Shown: positions 35,201 to 50,200, counted from the first letter of the stretch. The stretch is DNA of 64,000 nt from Chelonoidis abingdonii (GCF_003597395.2 NC_133771.1:131794456-131858455); one strand, 5' to 3'. Made by a program: numbers and translations. Notes: a model not told the origin generated them from the letters alone.

Positions 35201-38200
35201 GAAATTATAATAAACAAAAAAAATTTTTAAAAAGCCTTGGGAATTAGATAATTTATGGGATTAATAGTGAAATATAAAGTCTTTCCTATCTATTTTGCTA
35301 TTTCAAATTTGATCCATATTGGTACTGATAAAAATCATTAACATTTTACAGTTTTGTGCAGGTTTATGTGAAATGTATTTATATTCTCAGACCATTTACT
35401 AGTAAGTATGTGTGATAAATGAAGTGTGAGGGGGGAAGGGGAGGTAGCTCCCTTTTATGGACACCCAGCCAGCCAGTAGCTATAAAATACCTTTTAGTAG
35501 CTGTTCTCTAATTGCTCTACCTGTAAATGGTTAAAAAGTCTCACTGCTATGCATAGATAAAAAGAAATGAGTGGGCACCTGGCCAAAAGAGCCAATGGGA
35601 AGGCTAGAACTTTTTAAAATTAAGAAAAAATTCCCCTTTTGTCTATCTGTCGGGTTATTCTCCCAGAGAGAAGCGGACGGGGCAGCAGCTATGCTCTAAG
35701 AAGCTTTGGCCCAGGTATGAAAAAATCATCAGTATCATACCTAGAAGCTACTCATTTAAAAGCCCAGATATGTAAGTAATTCAGGAAATGTCTAGGCAGA
35801 CACAATTAGGTTTATCTCTTTTATTTCTTTATGGCTTCTGTATTCTTCTGTGCTAACCCCAGGTGCTTTTGTTTTGCTTGTAACCTTTAAACTGGACCTC
35901 AAGAAAGCTATTCTTGGTGCTTAATCCTTGTAGTTGCTCTTTTAAAATCTAGCAATAGCCTGAGTTCCCAGATGTATTTTCTTTCTTTTTTAAAAATAAA
36001 ATTTACCTTTTTTAAGAACAGAATTGAATTTTTGTATTTGAAGAGGTTTGTGTACATGTTGATTAATTAGCTGGGGGCAACAGCTGATTTCCGTTCTTTT
36101 TCTTTCTCAGCTCCTCCTCTGGGGAGGGTGTGTGTGTGAGAAAGGGCTTGAGGGTACCCCACAGGAAGAAATTCCCAAGTGCACCTTCCTGGGCTCTCAA
36201 AGGGGTTCTGCACTTGGGTGGTGGCAGCATCTACCAATCCAAGGACAGAAAAAAGCTGTCACTTTAGGAGTTTAATACAAGCCAGTATTAATTTTTAGAA
36301 TCCTTGCAGGACAGAGTGGTAATTAACCTTGACAATATGTATCCCAGGTGTTCACTTCACAAACAGTGACCCTGATTGGCATGCTTTTTGGTAGTCTCAG
36401 CTGAGAGACAAATAATGGAATTGGATTAGAGGCTGAATGACCTTACTCACCTATGGAGATGGTCTTTCAGAGGCAGGGCTGAAGCACATAGATTGGGCAG
36501 TATGGTGAAAATATTATTCCTTCTGTACCAGCTCTGTGGATAGAGGACTTCCTTTGTAATGTTAAGTAAACATAGGCACTAATTTTGTTTTACAAGTAAA
36601 AAAGATTACAAATGTCATGGATTTTTCACAAAGAGCATTAGTATTTTGAAATGGAAAAAAATCTATTTTTCCTGTTGAATTTTCAATATTGTTTCCGGTT
36701 CTAGACGTAATCAGGTTCCATATAGTTGCCAGCATGCAAAACATATTCTAATGGATGATGCTCTGTATAAAATGAAGTTGTCAATCCTCTAGGCCGGTGG
36801 TCCCCAACGCGGTGCCCACGAGTGCCATGGTGCCCAGCGGGGCATCTATGTGGGCCCACGTACTGGCCAACAGACGAGCATCTGCTGAAATGCCGCTAAC
36901 AAGCAGCGTCATCCAGAGGCGTCAGTGCCGAAATGACGCTGTTTGTCGGTGGTGACACCTATTGACGTTGCCACTTCTTGGCAGCATTTTGGCGAATGCT
37001 CATTCGCTGGCCACAGTCCTCAGTGGCTAGTCGTCTGGAAAAAGGTTGGGGACCACTGCTCTAGGCAGTAGAGTGTTTTGTATGTATTTTGATGAATTTT
37101 TAGGTAGCAGTAGTTCTCAACCTTTCTAGACTACTGTACCCCTTTCAGGAGTCTGATTTGTGTTGTGTTCCCCCAGGTTATAGTTCACTTAAAACTATTT
37201 GTTTACAAAATCAGACATAAAAATACAAAACTTTCACAGAACACTATTACTGAACAATTGCTGACTTTTTCATTTTGTCTTTACGAAATTTTAGTTTGTA
37301 CTGACTTTGCTAGTGCCTTTTATGTAGCCTGTTGTGAAACTAGCAAATATCTAGATGAGTTGATGTACCCCCTAGAAGACCTTTGCATATCCCCAGGCTA
37401 CATGTACCCCCAGTTGAGAACCACTGACCTAGAGGACTAAACTAAACAAATCCATTAAATCCCACATTGTCTACCATATATGTTGTATCATGATGTTGTA
37501 ACAATACACACTGATGTTTCATCATAATATTAGATTGCAAAAACATAGAAACATGCATAAAGCCACTGTCACAGTTGCAAAATCACTGTACATACAAAAC
37601 CAGTGATAAGAGAATGCCAAATGTTTGGAGTTGGTTCTGAGAAACATCCTAAAGTTCTAATGCTTATCTGGGCATATCATAGATTATTAGGGTTGGAAGG
37701 GACCTCAGAAGGTCATCTATTCCAACCCCCTGCTCAAAGCAGGACCAATCCCCAACTAAATCCCCAAATGGCTCCCTCAAGGGTTGAATTCACAACCCTG
37801 GGTTTAGCAGGCCAATGCTTAAATCACTGAGCTATGGAACCTTGCATCAGATATCATTGTATCCCTCTCCACAAACTGCTCTTGGGCCTCTTCTGTTCAT
37901 ATATTTTAAGCCCAAAGGGACCAATTCCTGTATTGATCCCAACTTGTGGGTGAAATAGAGCATTCTGTGTGAGGTTCCCCCTCGCTGTCTCAGCCAAGGT
38001 GCCCCATCCTTCCCCAACAAGCAACAAGAGAGTTGTTGCTTCTATTGCCGTTGATGAGAGTGAAGGGGATAGGGAATAGCTGAATTTTATTTTTTTAATG
38101 TAAAACTATTTTTTTTCCTTTTCAGCTTTTCACATTTTTATTTGTTTTTGATAGGCTTGATAATGGTGAGCCTTTACTTCACCACAAAGCGTTCATTTGC

Positions 38201-41200
38201 AACTGGGATTGTGATGGCTGGAGGGGCAGCAGGAACTCTGGTACAGAATCAGGTGCATCGATACCTAATCAAGGCATTTGGATGGAGAACTAGTCTGCGT
38301 GTGTATTGTGGAATTCTAACAATATGTATTTTTGCTGGGTTTGCATACAGACCACTTGAAAAACGTATGTCATTCTTTTTGAAATTTTGTTAAAAATTAG
38401 ATTCGTTCTTGTTATTCCTGTGTTTCTGTTATAAAAACACAAAATTCTTCATCAACTGATATGCTTTCTAACTAAGGTAATTCTGGAAAAATTGAAACAG
38501 AGGGTATAATCTTGTAAAAGAGAAGAAAGTACTAACACTGGGCAAATCTTGAGGTCCTTGCTCATTTTTCACCCACTCTCTACTTAGGTTGACTCCAACA
38601 GAAGTCATAATTTTGGTGTTCAGATTTTAAAAACTGGATAGTAACAATACAATGGTCAGAACTAAAATATGTTGGGGCTTCACATTTTTTCATGGAAATT
38701 CTCTTTCTTTAATTGTGATACCATAGGAAATGTGAGATTCCTCTTATGTTTTGTCTTCAAGCAAGCAGCTCCCAACCAAGATACATACATTTACAAACTT
38801 ATCTTTCCCTCATAATCCCAATTTTCAATGTCCAGCTTCCTCTAAAAGAAAACAGTTTCCCTGAAATTTCACATAGAATATCAGGGTTGGAAGGGACCTC
38901 TGGAGGTCATCTAGGCCAACCCCCTGCTCAAAGCAGGACCAATCCCCAGACAGATTTTTACCCCAGTTCCCTAAATGGCTCCCTCAAGGATTGAACTCAC
39001 AACCCTGGGTTTAGCAGACCACTGCTCAAACCACTGAGCTATGCCAAGTCTGCCAGGTTTCTGGGATGTTGGGAAAAACTCAGAAAACCTTTTGAAATTA
39101 CAGTATTTAAAAACTTTCCCTGCCATTGAGCTTTTGAAAAAATCCTAACTTTGAGTCATCATATTGCCATATTGCTTTCAAGTGCCAGGATATGTTGTTT
39201 TTTTTCTGGTTTCTTCTCTTCTCTTGTTACTTGCAGCTCTAGCAAGGCCATATTTTCAAAGTTGTTTTCACATGTAGAACAACTTTTAAAATGATTTAAA
39301 ATGTTTACAAATATAAACTGACTTGCTGCTGACTCCAGATTAAATCATAGAATATCAGGGTTGGAAGAGACCTCAGGAGGTCATCTAGTCCAACCCCCTG
39401 CTCAAAGCAAGACCAATTCCCAACTAAATCATCCCAGCCAGGGCTTTGTCAAGCCTCACCTTAAAATCCTCTAAGGAAGAAGATTCCACCACCTCCCTAA
39501 GTAACCCATTCCAGTGCTTCACCGCCCTCCTAGTGAAAAAGTTTTTCCTAATATCCAACCCACTGCAACTTGAGACCATTACTCCTTGTTCTGTCATCTG
39601 GTACCACTGAGAACAGTCTAGATCTGTCCTCTTTAGAACCCCCTTTTAGGAAGTTGAAAGCAGCTATCAAATCTCCCGCATTCTTCTCTTCTGCAGACTA
39701 AACAATCTCAGTTCCTTCAGCCTCTCATCACAAGTCATGTGCTCCAGCCCCCTACTAATTTTTGTTGTCCTCTGCTGGACTCTTTCCCATTTTTCCACAT
39801 CCTTCTTGTAGTGTGGGGCCCAAAACTGGACACGATACTCCAGATGAGGCCTCACCAATGTTGAATAGAGGAATGATCAAGTCCCTCAGTCTGCTGGCAA
39901 TGCCCCTACTTGTGCAGCCCAAAATGCCGTTAGCCTTCTTGGCAACAAGAGCACACTGTCGACTCATATCCAGCTTTTCGTCCACTGTAACCCCTACGTC
40001 CTTTTCTGCAGCACTGCTGCCTAGCCATTCGGTCTCTAGTCTGTAACAGTGAATGGGATTCTTCCGTCCTAAGTGCAGGACTCTGCACTTGTCCATGTTG
40101 AACCTCATCAGGTTTCTTTTGGCCCAATCCTCTAATTTGTCTAGGTCCCTCTGTATCCTATCCCTACCCTCCTGCGTATCTACCACTCCTCCCAGTTTAG
40201 TGTTATCTGCAAACTTGCTGAGAGTGCAGTCTGTGCCATCCTCCAGATCATTAATGAAGATATTGAATAAAACCGGCCCCAGAACTGAGCCTTGGGGCAC
40301 TCCACTTGATACTGGCTGCTAACTAGACATGGAGCCATTGATCATTACCCGTTGAGCCCAACGATCTAGCCAGCTTTCTATCCACCTTATAGTCCATTCA
40401 TCCAGACCATACTTCTTTAACTTGCTGGCAAGAATACCGTGGGAGACCATATCAAAAGCTTTGCTAAAGTCAAGGAATAACACAGCCACTGCTTTCCCCT
40501 CAGCCACAGACCCAGTTATCTCCTCATAGAAGGCAATTAGGTTAGTCAGGCATGATTTGACCTTGGTGAATCCATGCTGACTGTGCCTGATCACTTTCCT
40601 CTCCTCTAAGTGTTTCTTTTCCTCCAAGTGCTATTGTGCTGTTGTATCTGCTGAACTGAGTGAGGGGCATGGAGGGTAACAGTCTAGATGGGGAAATTGA
40701 GAGGAACTTGGAACTGGGAGGGACTGTGGATTAGGAGGCTGGGGGAACACATGAAGATGGTAGAGAGCAATTCTCCCCATTTTCAGAATAAAAACATCAG
40801 CACTAAATTTCAGTTTTCTACTTCCATCCACTTTGGCCACTTAGCGACTAGGGAAAAATGCAGGATTTGCGTGTAGAACTTAAGTTTATAATCAGCTGCA
40901 CAAATGCAAAATGGGAAATGACTGCCTAGGAAGGAGTACTGCAGAAAAGAATATGGGAGTTATAGTGAACCAGAAACTAAATATGAGTCAGTAGTGTTAT
41001 ACTGTTGAAAAAAAGTGAACATCATTCTGAGATATATTAGCAAGAGTGCAAAGCAAGACATGAGAAGTAATTCTTCCACTCTACTCAGCACTATTAAGGC
41101 CTCAGCTGGAGTACTGTGTCCAGTTCTGGGCACCGCCCTTTGGGAAAGATGTGAACAATGTGGGGAAAGTCCAGATGGAAAGCAACAAAAATGATTAAAG

Positions 41201-44200
41201 ATCTAGAAAGCATGATCTATAAGGAAAGATTGAAAAAAATGGGTTTTTTTAATTTGGAGAAGAGAAGACTGAGGGAGGGGACATGATAATAGTCTTCAAG
41301 TATGTAAAATCAAGAGGAGAGTGATACATTTTTCTTCTTAACCACTGAGGAAAAGACAAGAAGTAATGGGAGATTTAGGTTAGATAATTATGAAGAATTT
41401 CCCAACTGTAATAGTAGTTAAACAGTGGAACAAATTACCCAGGGAGGTTGTGGAATCTTTGTCGTTGGAGGTTTTTAAGAACAGGTTAGACTAACGCTGT
41501 CAGGGATGGTGTAGATCAGTGGTTCTCAACCTGCAGGCCATATGTAGCCTCACTGTGTGCTAAAAGCCGCAAGGTCCGTGTGGCAGGGTCCAGGCTGCCA
41601 GGCTGCCCTGCTGATGCGGCAGGGTCTGGGTCCAGAGTCCTGGCTGCCCTGCTCCTTGCCCTGGCATGGTCTAGGGATCTCGGCTGCTGAGCTGCCCTGC
41701 CCTGCCCTGCCCTGCGCAGCATGGCGGGGTCTGGGGCTGCTCTGCCCTACACGGTGGGGTCTGGGGCTACCAGAGCTGCCCTGCCACCCAGCCCTGCCGT
41801 GGGGTCTACTCCTGGCCCCACTCTGTGGAGGGGTCTCTGGGTGGGGGCTGGGGTGCTGGGCATAGGGGTCTGTGAGGAGTTTGGGGGGCTGCTGTGGTTT
41901 TCAACCTGCGGCCCAGATAACATTGTGAGACACATATGCAGCTCATAATAATCAATAAGTTGAGAACCACTGGTCTAGATAGTACTTAGTCCTGCCACAG
42001 TGCAGGGAACTGGACTAGATGATGTCTCAAGGTCCCTTCCAGTCCTTCATTTCTATGATTCTGTAGGATTCTTCATAAAAACGTTGCCTTTGCTTATCCT
42101 CAAGTTGTCTGGATCATATATGAGAGCAAAAACACGACATAATGTATGTTGGTCACTATAATATCAGACTTCTGTGTTAGGCTTGTCCCATACTTACATG
42201 CAGAGAAAAAGAATGTGTATATGCAAGAAGAAAATGAAAGCTTCTGAGTCCTAGTAGTGAGAGCTCTACTTAAAATATCTATATTTTATAAAATGTGTGT
42301 AAGTAAATGGTAAATGTAATTTTATTTTAATTATTTATTTTTTTCTTAAAGGAAGACATCCAAGTGTTGTTGAAAACTTTCAAACATCACCATTAAGAGG
42401 TTTTATTGTAGATCTGAGTTTATGGAAGGATAGTATATTTGAGTTATGGGTTTGTGCTCTTGGATTAGCAAAATTTGGATTCTTCATACCCTTTGTGCAT
42501 ATGGTAAGAATGTAATTTCTGTATTTTGATTAATGGATATATATATTTGTGATTTTTAAAAAAAAATTCTGAAATTTCTACTGTTTACCTGTAGTTTACA
42601 AAAGGAACAAGTTATTGTCAAAAGAATAGAGACTGAATACTAATTAGTAAAGATGTGTATCAGTCAAGCTAACTTCAGTAAAACAGACTTCTTCTGTAGT
42701 TGATGTTTAATGGCATTTTCATCTAAAATAGCAATGTCACTTGTCACTTAAGGCAGTGGTTCTCAAAACTGGTCCACCACTTGTTCAGGGAAAGCCCCTG
42801 GTGGGCTGGGCCAGTTTGTTACCTTCCATGTCCGCAGGTTCGGCCGATTGCGACTCCCATTGGCTGCAGTTTTCCGCTCCACTCCAATGGGGGCAGCGGG
42901 AAGCAGTGGCCAGCACATCCCTCGGCCTGCATTGCTTCCCGCCGCCCCCATTGGCCTGGAGCAGCGAGCCACAATTGGCCGAACCTGTGGACGCAGCAGG
43001 TAAAGCCTGGCCCACCAGGAGCTTTCCCTGAACAACCGGCGGACCGGCTTTGAGAACCACTGACTTAAGGGACAGGGAGCACCATATAAACGGCCCCAAT
43101 GTTATGCTCTCTAGTCTGCTTCCCCTTGTCTGGAGTCTTGTCTTAAAGCATTTTTACAGAGGCCTTTCCTCTCCACCTCAGAAGAATATATTACACTCAT
43201 TATTATTATTATTATTGTTGTTTGTATTATAGTAGCAGCTACAGGCCTCAACTGAAATCAAGGCCTCATTGATCACAACAGTAACTTGTGCAGCTTTTAC
43301 CTCTCAGTGCCATAAAAATCTATCCATGGCTGGGGAGCACTGAGCAGCATGTCCTGTAATTGGTTTGGTGGGCTAAAGAGCACTGCAGAGGCTTGGGTCC
43401 TCCATATGGAAGCTCTTTATCTCAAGCAGATCACCTGAGATCTGTTGGTTTAGGGAGTAGAATTTACAGACTCTTCCCGGTGGAGCAGTGGTGGAAATCC
43501 TGCCCCTTGACAGAAGGTTGTCAAGGAACAGTTGTGATTTTCCACTTCCCCCGTATAGCAATATTCTAAGCAGTGGACATTGTAGGGCAAATAAGAGCAT
43601 CATATTCTTCATAAGAGGAAGGGTTAATCTCTGATGTCATTAGCTAAACCTCTCTCCTCCCACTGCTGTACACCAAGTGGTTGCTACCCTTCTCAACATG
43701 AATTGCAGCATCTGAAACATTTAGGGATTATTTGGGATGAAAGGCACTAGATACATGTAAAATATTATGCCAGTCCTCTCTCAGAACTGGAGTGAAATCA
43801 AACGTTATATCATGGGTAAGCTTACCTGTATGCTCACAGAATAAAAAAATAAAACAGCTAGCAAGAGAACAGTTAAATTTCAAGCTTCCAAGAGGTTTAA
43901 ACAATGAGGACAAAAAATATTTTAAAAACTATGAAACAAGCAGTATTTTGGCAACCTCCTTCTAAGCGGAGTTTTAATTCAAATTGTTTGGAATGATGGC
44001 CAAACTCTGTACTTGCCCAAACTAATAAATGTGCACAGTGTCATTTGTGATAGATACATTGAATTGATACTCTATTTACAGATGAAACTCGCAGGTGATT
44101 TGGGCATTTCTTTGGATGATGCATCATATATTATGGTAGGAATTGGAATAAGCAGCCTGCTTAGTTCTCTTCTATTTGGGAAGATATGTGATTTAGAAAA

Positions 44201-47200
44201 TATCAACCGCCTTTATATTAACCAGGCATCTGTACTGTCTGTTGGTAAGTCTTACCCTTTCCAAGTAAAAATAAGAATTTTTTTTAAAACTGCCTTTCAG
44301 TATTTGAATGTCTCTACCATTTATCCTTCCACTGTACTTAGACGTGCACATCCTGATTCTCTTGTTGTTAAACCAGTTTCACATGAGTACAACTCCTGAA
44401 ATGGAGTTGCACTGGCATAAAGCTGATAAAGTGGAATGGAGAATCACAATTAATGAAATGATGTTACATAATACTTCTCTATCACAGTTGCATTTAAGTT
44501 ACTGTATTCCTGTTCTGCTTTAATCATAGACTATCAGGGTTGGAAGGGACCTCAGGAGGTCATCTAGTCCAACCCCCTGCTCAAAGCAGGACAAATCCCC
44601 AGATGGATTTTTGCCCCAAATCACCCCCTCAAGGACTGAGCTCACAACCCTAGGTTTAGCAGGCTAATGCTCAAACCACTGAGCTATCGCTCTAGCTAAT
44701 GTGATGGTAGCTCTGCAAAATCTATTTACTTTTCAGATAAGCTGTTCGTCTTTCCATGTATATTTATGTCCTTTTATTATTTGTGTCATATGTTTTATGC
44801 AATAATTTATTAGTTCCTATAGAATTCAGTTTTTTAGACTCTGATTCTGCTGCGCTTATTCACACTGAGTAGTTAACTTATTTGGCAAATAGTCTCACTG
44901 AAATCAGTGGGACTTTGTATGTAGTAAATTACTACTTAACATGAGTAAGAGTAGCGGAATCCTGGTCTAAATATGTATGTTTTCACTTCACATTTTGTTT
45001 GGTTCCGCATTGTTCTGCATTCCCAAAAAGAGAACAAGTAAGTAGATATAATCCGACATTGGGTTACATTTCTCTTTTCTGAAAAATTCTGCTGTCCTTC
45101 CAGTGTTTTGCATTGTGAGAGACTACCCAGTGAACTATTTCACTTCTGTCTTTGTCAGCCAGTGGCAGCCAGTATATGCTGTAAATGGACAACTGAGTCT
45201 GAAGAAACAGGGGAAATAGGTTAAAGACTTTTGAGGTCTGGTATTACTTCACAGCATAGGTGGAAGAACAATATTATTTGCAGAATAAAATAAGTTCTGT
45301 TGTTCTGATGAAATTGACTCTGATAAGACAAAGAGGTAATGGTTGCTTGGAAATTTAGAGAATTAAAATGTTATTTTTGATGTGATCAGATTTTATGAAA
45401 AATACATATTTTGATATTTAAATGGTTTATCTAATACTGACTTAATGCCGTTATCTTCATAGCTGCTTTACGCGCACACACACACACATAACAGAAAACT
45501 GCACTCTATGCCATTTCTGGCATGTTTTTTTTAAAAGAAAAAGGCACATTAAGGGCCAAATCCTGACCTCTGCATAATATCCAAGTAAGCAGCCTTTTAA
45601 AAGGAGTTCTCGGAGGGTTCTATGGATCCTTTCAGAAAATTCTAAAACCCCCAAAGGCTTTTTTGAAAGATTCCAAAACATATAGCCAACCGATTACTTT
45701 CAGTCTCTGCCAGGACCTCCCTGTCAGAGGCAGACTGTGAGCTATCCCCGATAGCCTTTGGTTACTTCAAACAGATAAGTATTGATTGGTAGGGTGACAA
45801 GATCAGGTTCTCAGAAAATCCTCTAGGTTCCCTGTCCCTACTCCCACCTCATAAGTGCTCTTGGGAACCTTATTGTAAGAAATAAATACTCCAGGATATC
45901 CATTTCTTCTTGGAAAGAGAGCCATCAAGCCTATGTCAACGTGCTAAAGAGGAAAGAGTTTTGATAATAGATAATTTTCTGTTGGTCAAAAAGACACAAG
46001 AGCTCCAGCCCTCTCCAATTCTCGAGAACCTAAACCAGTATTAGGTAAAGGAAAAATGCAACGTGGTCATCTTAGGAACAATTATACCATTTCTAGAGAA
46101 AGACAACTGGCTATGAGATCTAGACATTATGGATACTTATGTGGACATAGAGATACCTTACAAGCACCTGAAGTGTCTCTTTTGTTGTAGGGGAAAAGTA
46201 TTACGAATGTTTAGCTTTTTGGAATAGCACTGACACCACCTTTTCACAAAATGTTTGGCAGTAATTGTTGTGATGTTGCACTCCATATGTCTTATGGAAA
46301 TATGCTTACGAGTGTGAATATGATGTAACTGGAATATGCTTCATGCAAAAGGTCTCTTGTAAGGTATAATAACAAAGGTTATAAACTACTGAATATATTC
46401 CTCCTGTTTGCATGCATGTATCATTCTTGTATCTGAAGCTAAAAATATGCAATATAACTCTGAGGTCCTATTGTAATTATGCAAAGTGTGGACTATTAAT
46501 GGTGACTTAGAATCTTGATGGCTCCCATTGACTAGGACAACTGGTTGTAAATGGTTTATTTACCTGCAAACCTTCCTGTGTTATGTGGGCAAATCCAGGA
46601 AGAATGGAAACTGGGGTTTTACAGAGACACGTGACCATGTCACATGATACTGGAATCCATCTTAATCCTTGTACTTTTCCATTGATGAGGTGAGAGTGGG
46701 GACAAGCACGACAAAGTATTCCCGCCGTGTGCTAAAACCATAAAAGGGGGTGGAGCGGACAAACGGGACTGTCAGTCATGAGAAAACCCCTGCTTAACAC
46801 CTGAGATGTCTGCTAGATCTAACAAAAACTGTACAAGGGAAAGGATGGCGCCCAGACTAGGAAGGAGTCTAGTCTGTGAAAGAAGCTCATTGGAGCATCT
46901 TTGAGAGTTGAGTTACCTGTGATCCGTTTCTTAATGTATTAGGCTTAGACTTGCATGTTTTGTTTTATTTTCTTTGTGACTTACTTTGTTCTGGCAGTTA
47001 TTACTTGAAATTGCTTAAATCCTAGTTTTTATGCTTAATAAAATCACTTTTGTTTATTAATAAACCCAGAGTAAGTGATTAATACCTGGGGGAGCAACCA
47101 GCTGAGCATATTTCTCTATCAGTGATGTAGAGGGTGAACAATTTATGAATTTACCCTATATACGCTTTATATGGAGTAAAATGGATTTATTTGGGGTTTG

Positions 47201-50200
47201 GATCCCATTGGGAGCTTGGTGTCTGGGTGCTGGAGACAGATAACCTGCTGAGCTGTTTTCAGTTAAGTCTGCAGCTTTAGGGTGTGGACCAGACCCTGGA
47301 TCTGTGTTGCAGCAGGCTAGAATGTCTGGCTCAACAGGACAAAGTTCTGGAAGTCCCAAAGTGGCAGGGAAAATGGGCTCAGAGGTAATTTCAGCACATC
47401 AGGTGACAGTCCCAAGGGGATCTTCGTGACCAAATCCGTCACAGTTGTAACCTATCTGCACAAACTGTGGGTGCATGTTTTCCCCCACTAAGACAATTAG
47501 GTTATCAAGGACACTCCTTAGCATTCAAAAAGCCAACACAACAGGGATATTGGATACCCTAGTGGTTATGATAAACTGTCCAAGTCCCATCTTGTCTCCA
47601 GTAGTTGATTGGAGTACACAGGAGCCCTGTTAGACACAGCTCAAGCATTCCTGCCCAGACAGTATCCAAGACGTCACCAGATGGGCAGAAATATTAAGCA
47701 AAAGCCAACAGGTGACAGCTAGGACAATACTGTGAACTTTGAAACTGATGGCTGCAGACATATTCAGTAGTAGCCGTGGCATATATTCATAAGAGACAAC
47801 TTCAGTGTCCTCAGTGAAAGCGAGCATCCCAGGGACTCTCACATTGCTTCAGGTAACAGACACCTTCAGAGCCTTTCTGACCTGGTGGCATTCCAGGCAC
47901 AATCTTGATTTAGAGATGGATTCCTAGATGCCTCTATAATGACACAGGTGCATCCACTCTGGAATGGGAAACCCATGCAGAGGGATTACACACTAAAGGA
48001 ATTCAGGGTAAAATGTTCAAAAGTAATTTGAGTAAATAATTTAGGACTCTGTCTTATAACTTTTCAGTGAGACTAAGGCTAGGTCTACATTGGGGCAGGA
48101 GGTCGACCTAAGATACGCAACTTCAGCTACGCAAATAGTGTAGCTGAAGTCAGCATATCTTAGGTCGATTTACCTGGCCGTGTCGACGGCGGCGAGTTGA
48201 CTGCTGCCACTCCCCTGTTGACTCCACTTCCGCCTCTTGCTGCGGTGCAGTTCTGGGGTCAACAGCAGAGCGATCGGGGATCGATTTTATCGCGTCTATA
48301 CTAGCGGGTAGTGTAGACATACCTTTAGGCTTCTATGTGCCTTAGTCAATTCAGTGTTATTATAGGCATGTTGATCCCAGAATATCAGAGAGACAAGGTG
48401 GGTGAGGTAGTATCTTTTATGAGACCAGCTTCTGTTAGTGAAAGAGACAAGCTCTGTGTAGCTCGAAAGTTTGTCTTTCTCACTAACAGAACTTGGTCCA
48501 ATAAAAGACAATATTTCACCCATCTTGTCTGTCTAAGTCAATTTTAGGTAAGACAGTATGTCTGCAGCCCCTAATTGTCTGGCTTGAATCTTCACATTTA
48601 AAAGCTTCATCTGTCATGAGACAATATAGTCCAGATAAGATGATGAAAGCTGCTTTTGATCCACTCAGTTTTTTTGACCTTAAGTTTCTTAAGTGAGAGG
48701 CTATTTTCCTGGTTACCCTTTTTTTTTTTAAAGGTACTTTGGTTTGCTTTTTTCATACATCCTGTTTTGCTTGCTTGGAGTAATGCACAATTGCCCTCTA
48801 GTGGAGCTCATTTATGACAACTTTGTGGAAATATAATCCTGTGTTTGAAGCAATCTGATATTCTGCTCCAGTTTTGAGCCTGTAATTTCTCCAGGTTTTT
48901 GCAGTATCAGTCATCTGGTCATGGGAAAAGTGAGCACGAAGTGAATGAATTAAAATAGCTTCATTTTAATAGTCTTTTAAACAGTTTCCAAAGTCAGGTC
49001 CCTCAAGTACTTTTCGTATAAAAATAGAGTACACAATTTATGCAATACACAATTTTTGTATAAAAATACTTCTTTATATAAGAGAAAATTATTAGAAGGA
49101 AATCTTCATAAAAAGGGCTCTTGCTTAATCTGACCACTTTGGAAAGTCAAAGTAAATTAAGGATGATCAGCAGTCATAGTACTCCCAATATTTATATCAA
49201 TAATTTGGTATTAAAGTTGCAAAGAAAAAAGTAGAATGTCAGATCTTTAATTTGAATTATGAGTGTGCAAATACATGAAAGGTCTCTAGCACTATGGAAT
49301 ATTTGTCTTTGTTCTTTAAAGATCACCAGTATACCGTGTTAAATTGTACAGCCCACATTATTCTTAGAGTGCCAAGGTCTCTTTAAATTCTACTCCATCA
49401 CAAATTAAGCTATCAAGCAAGGTAGACCATTCCCCACCTACACAGATAACGCTACACCAGGCAGGAAGCAGTTAAGGAGCAGTTGTGGTCTCAGGCAGCT
49501 CTATCCCGCTGCATCTGCGAAGCATGCCAGTCATGGAGGAGGAACCTTGAAAAGAAGAAGCCAGGTTCAGAAGGGCCAAACCCTGGGAGGTGGACAGTTT
49601 TCTCCCCACTAGCTGCTAGGCAGGAGACACAAAAAAGAAGAAACTGGCTTACTGACTCTGCTGAACCTGGGGACTAACTGGGGAAAACGAGCCAGTTGAA
49701 AGAGCAGTCAACTGAGATTCTATGGGTGGCACAAGTCCAGCTCCACAAAGGAGACCTGGAGGACTCCTGCCTCGAGAAGGGTGACCAAGGGACTGCCTGA
49801 ACCACAGTTCCAGCTCCAGGAGGAATACTGGGGGGGACCAGAAGAACTCTTTGGAATATAGCTCAATTACTGCTGGAGAGGTTGGGCAGCAGTTTTGCAG
49901 AAGCTCCTCATTTTAGTCAGCTGGAAAAAAGCGGCAAGGAGCCACAATTTCATGGCGGGAATTGCAGCATTCACAGGCCTGGGGAAGACACTGACAAGCA
50001 GGAAAAGGTAAAAACAGTGCATGGAAGCAGAGGGGGAATTGAAGGAACAATCCATAGTCACCTAAGCATAGTCCCTGGGCTGGAAATCTGTGTCACAGAC
50101 AGGAGCGTGGGTGGTCAGGATAGTGGTTGGAGCTGGAGTCAGAGACCAGGAACAGTGCCAAAGGTCAGAGCTGGAGTCAGGAATCAAGCACAAGAGGAAG

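Noticed and set aside
38118..38125. Alternative acceptor for SLC16-like exon 3 (CCTTTTCAG)
   Set aside because: Using it would bring an in-frame TGA before the conserved residues; the AG at 38154 keeps the frame.
42741..43099. Overlapping 90-104 codon frames on both strands with similar peptides
   Set aside because: They are the two arms of one foldback transposon read in opposite directions.
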